Shown here one piece after another: positions 11,365 to 22,100 of a DNA stretch of 64,000 bases (position 1 is the first letter of the stretch; the number at the start of each line of letters is the position of its first letter). The stretch comes from Symsagittifera roscoffensis. Taxonomy: Eukaryota > Xenacoelomorpha > Acoela > Convolutidae. Position numbers and translations under genes: made by a program. The stretch lies in assembly GCF_963678635.1 (NCBI RefSeq), contig NC_087062.1, positions 19,705,789-19,769,788 of the forward strand. Reading direction: 5' to 3'. Under the pieces are notes generated by a model. That model saw nothing but the letters and a program-made list of their open reading frames with translations. It was not told the DNA's origin and searched no databases.

Positions 11365-14071
11365 TTAATGCAGACATATAAATGCTGTCAAAGATAAAGA
11401 TAAATCCAATAAGTACATAAACTCATTGCCAATTGAACTGAATGAAAAAGAGTTAGAAATCTGCAATATTGCAGATCCATCAGCAGCATTTAACATTTTT
11501 TCTGCGGTTTTTAATAAAGTTACCACAAATTTTGCACCCATGCGGGAAAACACAATTACTGATTTAAAAAAACCGAAATGGTTCAACAACAAGTTGAAAA
11601 ATTTAAGAACCAAAAGAAACAGAGCACATCGTTCATGGAAATGTCAACCAAATAATTCCAATTTATTGGAAAATTTTAAGAACTTAAGATTTAAGCTAGA
11701 AAAAGAAATTAAAGGGGCAAAACGGAAGTTTTACCGTAACAAATTCTCTGCATGTATTGGGGACTCAAGACAAACATATAAATTACTCAATGATTTAAGT
11801 GGTAAAAATATATATGATGCAAACGTACCAATACTAGAGTCATGTCAGCAGCACTCTGTAACTCCATCAACTTTTGATGTTGCTGAACGATTTAATGTTT
11901 TTTTTCTCCGAAATTGGCACTCAACTTAAAAAAGACATGGACTGTCTACCATTACCACCTCTTAAACAAGTGGGACACTCAATGTTTCTTTATCAGGTTA
12001 CTGAACTTGAAGTAGAACAAATAATTAACAAACTTGATAATAAATCGTCGTCGGGTGATGACAATATTAATAACATTTTAGTTAAATTGTCGGTATCGGC
12101 TACCGTTCCGTATTTAACCCTGTTAATAAATAAATCCTTCAGCCAAGGCATTTTTCCTGATAAATTAAAAAGAGCAAAAGTCATACCCATGCATAAAAGT
12201 GGTTCCAGAGTTGATGAGAATAATTACCGACCAATATCGCTATTAATTGTCTGGAGTAAAATATTTGAAAGAGCCATGTACACTCGTATTTACAATTGTC
12301 TTGAAAAATTCTCACTTATTTATAGTAGACAATTTGGGTTTCGGTCAAAGCATAGTACAATAGACGCACTCGTTGATTTTACTGAAAAAATGCGGTCATG
12401 TGGTAATCAAAATGTTGTTACTTTCTTTTTTGATTTGAAAAAAGCATTTGATACAATTGAACATTCTCTTTTATTACAGAAGTTAGAGTCCTATGGAATC
12501 AGAGGAATTACTTATGATTGGTTTGAATCGTATTTAAAGAACAGAAAACAACGTGTAGAAATAAATGGCGTTTCTTCAAACTGGTCTTCTATAAAATGCG
12601 GTGTTCCTCAAGGATCAATTTTGGGTCCCTTACTCTTTCTTATATATATAAATGACCTTCCTCATGTTTGCAAATCATCTGAAGTTGTCCTCTTTGCAGA
12701 CGACACCAATGTCACTGCTTTAGGACAAGTAAATGTTGCAATTGAAAATGACATCTCTTATTTGAACTACTGGCTAAATGCCAATAAATTAGTTATTAAT
12801 ATGGATAAAACAGTACAAATGAATATTAAGACTTCCAATTCAATGACCTTTCAATTAAACAGCTGTGCTATTAAAACTGAACCTGTTTGTAAATACCTAG
12901 GGATATATGTAGACTCAAAATTATCCTTCTTTTCGCAAATTGATTATGTAAGAATGCGATTAGCGAAACAGTCAGGCATTATTTCAAAATTACGGTATTT
13001 TGCTCCACGTCATCAGCTTTTAGACTACTATCGAACTAACATTAAATCAACTATCCAATACGGTATTCTTGTTTACGGTTGTTGCAGCTACTCTTCTTTA
13101 ATGCCGATTTACATACTTCAAAGAAAGATCTTAAAATTGATTTACTTCCGAAATCGTCGCGAACAATCGGATGACATTTTTATTAGAAATCAACTGCTAA
13201 CCGTGCACGAGCTTCATGTGTATGAATTACTAAAATATGTACTCCGATCAGTAAACAAACTACACAGTGAGGATTTTTTGAATAATGTGTTTGAATTCGA
13301 AAATCCCACTAAAGTAACGCGTAGGGCTAATTTAAACCTCCTTAAAGAATCATTTAGAAAAAAAACGATTTGAACGGCAATCAATTGCCTATCGGGGGTC
13401 TAGGCTTTACAACGTATTGAAAACTAGAGGCTTACTCGAAGATGGGATAGAAAATGCAAAAATTGGAAAAATTACAAGTTTTTATCATAAATTTAAGAAT
13501 GGATACCTGCTAGGTAACAACGAGCTGGCAACTTTAGTTTTCAGTTTTTAATTTTTGTGTAATTTCAGTACCTTGGTTAAATGCTACAGGACAATCAACT
13601 ATAAGTTGCGATTTATGTGAAAAAATATGACCCTCCAGAACCTTTTAGTTTAGGAGATATGGCCCTTTTTATGATTTTTTGAATTTTTTCTCAATAATTA
13701 TTTTCCCGAAAACTTAGGAAATTTTCTTCAATTTTTTTTTTGAAGCGACGTGTTCCCATGCCGGAGCATCAGCTGAACTGCTATAGGTAGCGCTATGAAG
13801 AACAATATGTTTTCAATTAGGTAAAAATCAAAATCACGTATTTTTTTGTTTTTTTTTGTTAATTTCTTCATAAAAAAAAAAAAACTTATTTTCTTTCTTT
13901 TGTTTGATGTTAAATTCAGTATGTGTGCTATATAAGGGCAACATTTATGTGGACCAATGGTCTCGTTAGTTGTCCATTCCGATGATAAATGCATTGATGA
14001 AATTACTTTTGTTTTGCTAATGACTATATTTATCAATCGGAAAAATAAATTCTTTCTTTCTTTCTTTCTTA
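11365..14071 (+). mobile_element. 5'-truncated Jockey/CR1-like LINE
   Basis: The element starts in the middle of the ORF2-like protein near 11370 (a stop lies upstream in frame), lacks the apurinic endonuclease domain, and runs through a reverse transcriptase to a stop near 13551. It then has about 500 bp of 3' region ending in an AATAAA-like motif and a TTTC microsatellite at about 14045-14070, a common LINE tail style. It lies just 5' of CIAO2B on the same strand. I cannot define target-site duplications with confidence. Confidence 0.8.
11372..13551 (+). pseudogene. LINE reverse transcriptase, two single-base frameshifts
   Basis: The protein reads in three frame segments: about 11372-11905, 11906-13362 and 13363-13551. 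The N-terminal part is a basic linker (KPKWFNNKLKNLRTKRN). The middle is a full RT domain with NYRPISLL, FFFDLKKAFDTI, CGVPQGSILGPLLF and the catalytic FADD at 12693-12704, followed by a thumb region with CKYLGIYVDSKLSF. The C-terminal part is the usual LINE tail. Both breaks sit in homopolymers, a T8 run at about 11898-11905 and an A8 run at about 13358-13365, each one base too long. No other stop interrupts the RT. The copy is therefore young, or intact with sequencing errors, apart from its 5' truncation. Confidence 0.85.
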
Positions 14072-14310
14072 TATAACTGGGTATCATGAGCTTCAGCATA
14101 GCTGAAAGGTATCGCTTTTTTGAGAACGATTTGCTTTGCTTGATTTATATCACGCAAGTAAATATGCTAAATTGTTGGCTTTTTAACGGTTTTTTTAGGC
14201 AACAAAAATGTTTGAACATGGATCAGGCAAGTCAAAGAGTTAAAAATAAGTGTGTTTCAGTTGGCGAATACTTTGGATCTGGAAATAGTCAGTAGAGTAC
14301 GTGTAATACA

Positions 14311-14775
14311 ATGGATAACGACAATCCAACGACTTTTGCGAAATCCTCTGAGCGAGTATTGAGTCCTGCGGCTTATGATGACGACGTCTATGATGCGTTT
14401 GATGGCCGGGAAATTTTTGATTTAATCCGGTCGATAACTGACCCGGAACACCCATTGAGCTTAGAGGAACTTAATGTGGTATGTGAAGACAATGTATCTG
14501 TAGACGATGACAGAAGCACGGTCGATGTTCTTTTCACGCCGACCATCCCTCATTGCACCCAAGCTACTTTGATTGGACTGGCTATTCGGGTAAGGCTGTT
14601 CAGAGCTCTGCCTTCTAGGTTCAAAGTGACGGTGAAGATCACGCCAGGAACGCACGATCAGGAGTACGCTATAAATAAGCAGCTGGGTGACAAAGAAAGA
14701 GTGGCTGCGGCACTTGAAAACTCAAACCTTTTAGCTGTCGTGAATGGTTGCTTGCAAAGCTGTGAAAGTTTTTGA
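14311..14775 (+). CDS. CIAO2B: CIAO2B / FAM96B (MIP18), cytosolic Fe-S targeting factor
   Basis: An intronless 154-residue protein of the MIP18 (DUF59) family. CIAO2B works in the cytosolic iron-sulfur targeting complex with CIAO1 and MMS19 and passes Fe-S clusters to nuclear and cytosolic apoproteins such as DNA polymerases and helicases. The variable acidic N-terminus covers residues 1-30. The conserved block begins with [20 protein letters not shown], followed by [14 protein letters not shown], which includes the conserved reactive cysteine, then [12 protein letters not shown], the RFKV..ITPGTH motif, and the diagnostic [16 protein letters not shown] end. The length matches the family (human about 163). 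The ATG at 14311 is the first in frame and gives a family-like start. The complete lack of introns, next to a LINE, could mean an old retrocopy, but no broken codon is present and I take it as functional. HFM1 starts about 630 bp downstream on the same strand. Confidence 0.95.
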   Translation: MDNDNPTTFAKSSERVLSPAAYDDDVYDAFDGREIFDLIRSITDPEHPLSLEELNVVCEDNVSVDDDRSTVDVLFTPTIPHCTQATLIGLAIRVRLFRALPSRFKVTVKITPGTHDQEYAINKQLGDKERVAAALENSNLLAVVNGCLQSCESF

Positions 14776-15063
14776 TTAATTGCTGTTATTACTTTTTGAA
14801 TTACATAATGTAATCTAGAGAGATGAATTTATATGGACTGAATTTTTGTGTTTTTTTTTTCACCAGTAGCTTGTTCAGATTCATTCGTATTTTGGATTTT
14901 GATGAGAGTAGTCGGTGTATCTCCAATCAGCATAGATTGTTCCCAACATTATTGAAATTGATATGTACCTTTTGTGTTTCATTTTGGTTAGTTCTTCAAT
15001 GCCTTTCATTTGTTTGAACTGGAACTTCTGATTAAATTGTAAAGATGGGTCATTTATGAGAGG

Positions 15064-15146
<83 letters not shown>

Positions 15147-15402
15147 CGGTTGTTTGCTTTCATCTGTTTGTCTCCTCGTCGTTCAAAAAATTTTCATCAG
15201 GGAGTACACTATTTTTCCGGCGCTAAGGATTTTTGGGAAACGATTGGGTGAGAACATCCTGATACATTTTTGCCAAAAATATGCTGTTTGTTTAATTAAG
15301 TGTTGCATACTTGAATAAGTTTTGTCATATTTTGGGGAAAAATTAAGCAAATGCCCGAACCAGTAGATCATGAATTTTAGTGCTCGAATTTAAAGTACAG
15401 CA
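14776..15402. other. Spacer between CIAO2B and HFM1 with microsatellite
   Basis: No gene is visible. At about 15065-15143 lies a compound microsatellite, GATA repeats passing into a long GA run. The spacer must hold the CIAO2B 3' end and possibly the HFM1 promoter or 5' exons, but I see no diagnostic signals. Confidence 0.7.
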
Positions 15403-16163
15403 ATGTTTTCCCGAATAGTTGAATCAAAACGACCCTTGGTAAGTTTGACTCCTGCCAAGAGGCTACCCTCTGATATAGCAAATAAAATTTTCCCCAGAAT
15501 CAAGAATTTCAATCGAGTCCAATCGGAGGCCTTTGAGTTTCTGATGAATACTGACAAGTCCTTAGCTGTGTGCGCACCTACTGGTTGTGGAAAAACTGCT
15601 CTAATGGAACTGGCAATTGTCAGACTAATTCTGAAATCAAGACAAAATTCTCAATCACTGCAGCCATGTTCTGTAGTTTACATAGCTCCAATGAAGTCCC
15701 TTTGCAACGAAAGGTTTGAAGACTGGTCAACGAAGTTTGTGAGTCTTGGAATGATGTGTGCACAAGTAACTGGCGACACGGACGACCAAGATATTCTGAA
15801 ATCGTTGAAAGCGCAAATTATTGTTACTACGCCTGAGAAATGGGAAAACGTCACTCGTTGTTTTCAGTCCTCATTTTTCACACATATACAATTGTACCTT
15901 ATCGATGAAATACACATGTTAAGTGATAGCAACCGAGGCCCGACATTAGAAGTGCTCATTGCGAGAACCAAAGCGGCATTAATGTCGAATGCTCAGTCGC
16001 AATTTGGAACGAGGTTTGTAGCTGTTTCAGCCACCTGTCCGAATATCGAGGATGTGGCCTTATGGCTGGGAACCTCAGATTTTCCTGCGAAGTCACTGAG
16101 TTTCGACAAGAGCTATAGGCCAGTGCCTTTGGAGTTGGTAGTTCTCGGCTATCACGACTCAGG
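15403..16163 (+). CDS. HFM1: HFM1 exon 1 (helicase motifs I-III)
   Basis: Encodes the first RecA-like lobe: NFNRVQSEAF Q-like region, APTGCGKT Walker A, TTPEKWENVTR, DEIH and RFVAVSATCPN. It ends in CAGG followed by a strong GTAAGT donor at 16164, leaving phase 2. A caATG context directly after a tacag leaves open that 15401 is an acceptor and that a 5' untranslated exon exists. Confidence 0.9.
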
Positions 16164-19100
16164 GTAAGTGGGCGTAAAAAATTATCAATGGGTTTGAATT
16201 TTGAAAATTTAGAATTTACTATACACTACGATCAGGGATGGGTGATATATATCAAGTGATAAATATCATGATAAATATCATGATATATATCATGATATTT
16301 TTGACAAAAAAATCCATAAATATCAGCTGTATCATGAAATCAGGTAAATTTGACATGCCTCTTGCCTAATATTCCCATCAAAAGAACCGCGGATTTTCTT
16401 TGTTCTCGTTTACCGCCAAATTTGTTCAGTGATTTGTCTGGCAATTCAGTCTGGGTTTTTGCCGCGTTTTTTCTTCAACTTGTCATCTTCCAATTATCAA
16501 CGCTGTTATACAGTTGACTGCTTTATATTTCACATTAGTCTACGATACATTACGTGGAGTAATAAATAATCGCGATTTCAGTTTCTTACAATGTAATTTT
16601 GTCAAAAGATGAGCCGATTTTTTTTTCTATAAATGAATATATCATAACATCATCATACATTAACATATTAGTTTTTTTACCCTTGCAATTATAGGGAGCT
16701 TTTTGACCCTTGCAAAACAACCTCTTACTATATTTATCAGTTGGTTTTATTAGCATATCAATGTGTATCAGTCAAGTGTATCGGCACATCTACGAGCAAT
16801 CTACTTATTTTGCTTGTTTGGTGCAGAGGAAACGCACATGCTCGGAACTAAAGATCTGGGGGTAGGGGTAAATTTAGGGGACAGGAGGCGGACGCCCCCC
16901 GCAGGGATTCGACCTCCTCGCCAACCAACATTAAAAAATTTAATGGCTCATATGGCGCCAATATATACTATTTTTGAAGGGGAGCAGGCGCGGAAGAAGC
17001 TCTCACTTCTGGTCAAATTTACCAAAAAAAAGTCCGAAAGCACCATTTTTGACATGTTTTTGGAAATTTTTCTGCGGTGCAGAAAATTTAGTCAAAATTG
17101 GGTGGACTTAAAAAAAAGTCGACAAAAATTAGAAAATTTTTCCCGCAAATAATTTGGATCACAGGTAATAATTTAGAAAGAAGCTTGAAATGGTAAATTT
17201 ACAAATGCGCAGCTTATGCAGCGTACTTGTTTTGTCTGTATAGGGCTTGCATTGTAGCGTTTAGATGCAAATTTTTTACTGAAAAAAATTTGGCTGTTTT
17301 TCAGCTTATGAAGTGTCTGCTTTAGTTTTGACGGGTTATTTGCCTAATTCTCGTAAAATTTATATAGTTTTTTTTTCGTTTTTTTTAAATTTAATTTAAC
17401 GTGATAAGGTATGTTTGGAAGTTGGAATGCACTTTTCCGACCTTCTCTGAAAAACGTTTAAAAAAATTCGTTAGAAAAACGAAATTTTTGTCGATTTTTT
17501 TTTCAGTAAAATTTTGTTCGGCTATTTTCCTCAATACTTTTTGATGAGCCTGCTGTTCTTATCATATTCTTTTCCGCGAAGGTAATTGAAGACGTGAGTT
17601 TATTCGCAATTTTCTTAGTGTAATTTTCAATCAATTTTTTCGTCAATTGATTTTAATTTTGCTGTAAGTGCTTTCTAGTCTCTATATTTTTGTAGAACGA
17701 TAAGTTCGCTAAGCAAGAGACTCTGGCTTAGGAAGCCTTAAAGGATATCAGATCACAAACTACCTTTAATTTTGTTTTTATTCATATTTTGCTCGTATTT
17801 TTCAGAACTTTTAGTTTTCAAAATAGCAAGTTTGGTTTGTTTGCGCTATTTGTTCCTAGTACACTTAATGTTTTTCTCTCCTTCTGTATAGTGTTGTTTT
17901 TTTGCAATTCAACTAAGGAAGGGTAATTTGTTTCAGGTGTTTCGTTTTTATATCTACCAAAACTTGATGATAGCGAAAAAAAAATGAAATGGACGCCAGC
18001 ATTTTTTTTGGATAGTTTTTGTTTTTAGTTTGTTTGGACTTAGTTCCGAGCAAACTTTTGCTCTAATTCTTCGTGATGTCTGAGAATTTTTGCCTGCCAA
18101 TCGGTTCAAATTAATGGCACAACGTATTTTTGACAAAAAAATCAAACATTTCAACATTAATTGCTTTTAAAAATCACGGTTTTGTGTGCATATCTGCCGC
18201 GCGGTAACTTGTTATGCAAGTTCAATGATATTTGTTTTGTCCGCCACAGGTTTTCATCAAAATGAGTTTTTATTTTGAGAAAAACATATAAAAATTTTGT
18301 GTGTTGTTTCTTGGCGTTTTTTTTTCAGTTTTTTCACTATTTGGCGGCTTTGTTTTGCAAGGGGTGCGAAGCTCAGTTTCGCATCTATGTTGATAGTTTT
18401 ATTGTTCAACTATCGTTTGACTGCTTATTTGCCACAGTGTGCCTTTTTCTTCTATATCATCAGTTGGTTTCGGCTTCTGTTACATTGGCCTGCTCACCTC
18501 ATATCGCGTCTTTTGAATAGTTAAAATTATCTTTTCTGCGAGTGTAGGAAACGGGGGTGGGGACTTAAAAACCAGTCACATTTCGAAACTTGATAGTTCA
18601 ATGTTTTAAATGATAACAAGTTTTCTGTTAGCTCTACAGACCTCTACCAAAGTATTGTCGGTTTAGTAATCGCTTGGCAATTTTTGTACGAAAGCTAGTT
18701 TGGCCGTTGTTTTTGACATGAAGTTGAATTATAGTCGAGACAAACGTATGAAAATTTCGAGAAATGTAGTCATCTACAATTTGAACTTGCTTGTCATGCT
18801 ATGTTGCATTTTATTGCTAGTGCTTCGCCTTTCAAAGCAAAATTGAAATTTCAATGACTTTTAATTGAGGAGAGCACATACAAAAGTTTTAATTTCTAAC
18901 TGGAAGCCTAGGGTAAAGTTTCATATATAATAGCGTATTTTTGTTCCGACCATCTATGTCGAGGAACTTTGTATTCGTGTTTTATTTTTCTTTTTTTCCA
19001 CGCAAAATCAGGTACAAATATTAATCATTGGAATGGATCAGTTGCTGATTTAAGCTCAAATCAAGCCGTGAAAATAATGGTTCGTCGAGTTAAGTCAGTT

Positions 19101-22100
19101 TTTGAAATTTTAGTTTTGGTAATCAAAAATTCAAAAATTTTCTGCAAAAAAAAAAATATTTTTTTTTTTCAAAAAATCTTATTTTTAACGATTTTTTTTT
19201 GTTTCAAATACACATAATTTTTTTCGTTCAGAGTAATGAACGTAGTGAGTACTCTTTTATTGGTCTTGCTGATTTTTTAAAGAGTAATGAACGTAGTGAG
19301 TACTCTTATATAGGTCTTGCTGATTTTTGTTAGTTTTTTTTTCAGGAAAAAGTCTTAAAATTTGTTCACGCTCATTTTTGATTTTTGCGGTTTCATTTGT
19401 AATTTTTATGTTCAGTGCATTTCTAAAAGGCAAATTCCACTATCAAACAGCAAAATTGTTAAGGTCACGAAAAACGTGATCGACTTCTAATTTCGAAAAA
19501 TGGAAATTAATTATCAGATTTCCCAGCAAAAAAAAATTCTATTTATTGATCCAGTTTTCTCAAATTCGGCCAATTTTAACAAAGTGTCCATCATAAATTG
19601 TTCTGCAAGCTCAAAGGGCCGTATATTTTTTTCGAAGTTCAAAATTTCAGGTTTTTGAAAAAACAAGTCAGTTTTTTTTTCACTTTTTTGGGTTCATTAC
19701 TCTTTTCCAACTGTCAGTTGGCTATGTTTTTTTTATCGCTCCACTGACAAGAAAACTGTACTAATTTAAAAGTGTAAATATATTTTTTAAGACTATGATT
19801 GGAACATTCTGTGCTATTTGCTTAGTAACTGGCTATCCTTGTTAATATATAATTTTTTCAAATAGTTTACATTTTTGTCCTATTTATTAAATTGATAATG
19901 TTTACCCTGGCCATAAGCAGATATGCAAGCGTATTGCAATCGGGTACTAGACTTTTTTCCGTAAAAAACTTTGTCCAAACTTCTGGACGATCTCCTCTTC
20001 TAGAGGCTCTCATTTCTTGAGGATCTTCTGGTTTCAATTATCTTTTCTTAATCAATTATCTTTTCACAAATTTTACTTTGAGGTTGAAATGGTCTTTTAA
20101 GTTTCAGGTTCTAATTATCTTTTCAAAAAAAATCTTTTTTTTTCGCGTTTGTGGTTTTCGTCCTAGTTTTTCTCGGTTCATTTTCCATTTTTTCAAAGGC
20201 CTTTTTATCTGGTAGGGCTTTTATTGGTTTTCTTTTTAGAGCATGGATTTTGTTTCAATTTAAACAGTTTCGTACTATAACTGAAACTTCACAAATTTTC
20301 AATTATACCATGTCTGATTTTGAGTTCTTTTAATTTTTTCGTTTTTTTCCACATATTCGATAAGTTTCAGTTTATAATATGTCGACTTAGTCAACGTGTT
20401 TTTTTTGTAATTTCGAGGATAACCTATTTTTGCGTATTTTCGTTTGGGATTATGTGTTTCAGTTTGGATGGGTTGTGAAAACTTTTAAATTTTTTGAAGT
20501 TTTTCGTGACAATAGTTTTTTCAGCTGAACAGGTTTCGACCAAAAGTTTGTCGCCTTTGTTGCCGCTCAGTAAATGATTTCCTTTTATAAGGGATGTTTA
20601 TGAACTTCATCCGATACAAATATGAAGTTTTTGTAGCTGTAATTTTTCGTCTTTAGTCAGTTTATTTTTCAAAGTAATTTTTTCCAAAGTAGTTTTTCAT
20701 GAACGTTTTGGCCTTTTCTTTTTTCCATTCACTATATTGTAGCGCAATGTGTTTTTTGCTTTGCAAGGGTTGCGAAGCTCTGCTTCGCCTCTGTGTTTAT
20801 AATGTGCCTTTAGTCTATCCACTCCAAGTTATTCAATTCGATCTTCTGTATTGTTTCTTTCTAAAATAATCACCATGGCTTTGGAGAAGTAAATTCTTTC
20901 ATCTTTCCTTATTTTAATAGCACCCTAGGAGTTTTTTGAAAAATTACATAAACAAAAAAACAGATTCATTACCCTGGCGATGAGCAATGGTTTGGCAACC
21001 GGGTACTATACTTTTTCCCGCAAACAACTTTGTCCACAGGACTCGTCTGGGCTCATCTCTACCTTGTTTCAGAATGTATTCAAACTTCTTAGCGTTCCTG
21101 GCCAACTTAGCCTTGAGGTAGCGAATAAGCATGGGACGACAAAGGTCCTGGGTTCGTGTCTGACCGGGACCAGATTTTTTTTTCATTCGGGAAATAGTCT
21201 GTTTCAAATAAAATTGTCGGCCAATTATTTGTCGGCTTAGTTCCATCTTGAAATCGTTTTGTTTTTGCTGCGCGTATTTTTTTAATGTTGTTTTTAGTGT
21301 TTGATTTACTGCTACAATTTGTAATTTTACTTATCTTGACTTCGTATTTCAAATTTGAGTTTTTGATTTCAATGGAAAGAACAGTTTTGAACAGCTCATC
21401 TGCATAAGTGGGTTCGACCAAAATTTTTTGGACGTCAAGTTATGGCCCTCGGAATAGTCAAAATTTTGATTTTGACTGTTTTGTGGATCTTTTCGACTTT
21501 TCTCTCAAAAACTAGTCTCTCAAATCTGGTATTGTGGGTTCAATGAGATAAGTAGTAGTAGGAACCTCCTCTGCATTAGTGGTCACTAACAAAAATTTTA
21601 CACTAGAAGTTATCGCCCTCTGAAAAGTCAATTTTTTGGTTCACCTAGTTTTTTTCAACATCTGAAATCTATTTCGACTTATGTTCTTTTCATGTTTGTA
21701 TTGTATCGCAAGTGGGGCAAAGCTACGATTCGCCTCTGTGGTACGCTTACGATTAGCAAGCGTTATCAAGTCGGAATGTAGACTATTTTTGGGTAAACAA
21801 CTAGTTTAACAAAATCAGTTGAATCACTTGCTCAATCAGCTGACATGCTCAGTTTCATGAAAATTCAATTTTAACTACTGGGATGGTACTATATACAACG
21901 GTTACCACTTTCTGCAAAAATATAGTTTTTTTCTCAAAGTCTTTTCTACCAAGTTGTTTTTAAAGGTATTCATAGAAAGAACGCCTACACTCCTGTGTGC
22001 CTGCATACTTCCCTGGTCTTTTTTTTTGCTTCACTGATTTGTCTACAGCCTTCGAAAACGTGTGGGGGAATAGTTGACAGATATTTTGATTTTTTTGTTT

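Noticed and set aside
15063-15143. A regulatory GAGA-factor cluster
   Set aside because: It is a plain GATA/GA microsatellite; position before HFM1 alone does not support a regulatory role.
16763-17152. A 129-codon open frame in HFM1 intron 1
   Set aside because: No recognisable domain, Lys-rich and low-complexity end, and part of it is a repeat that recurs near 63930.
19707-19721. A Helitron 3' end
   Set aside because: The hairpin is followed by ctatg rather than a CTRR end, and the element has clear terminal inverted repeats.
20944-21246. A 100-codon minus-strand open frame
   Set aside because: It runs antisense through a tRNA-derived SINE head and its T run; composition is driven by the repeat.
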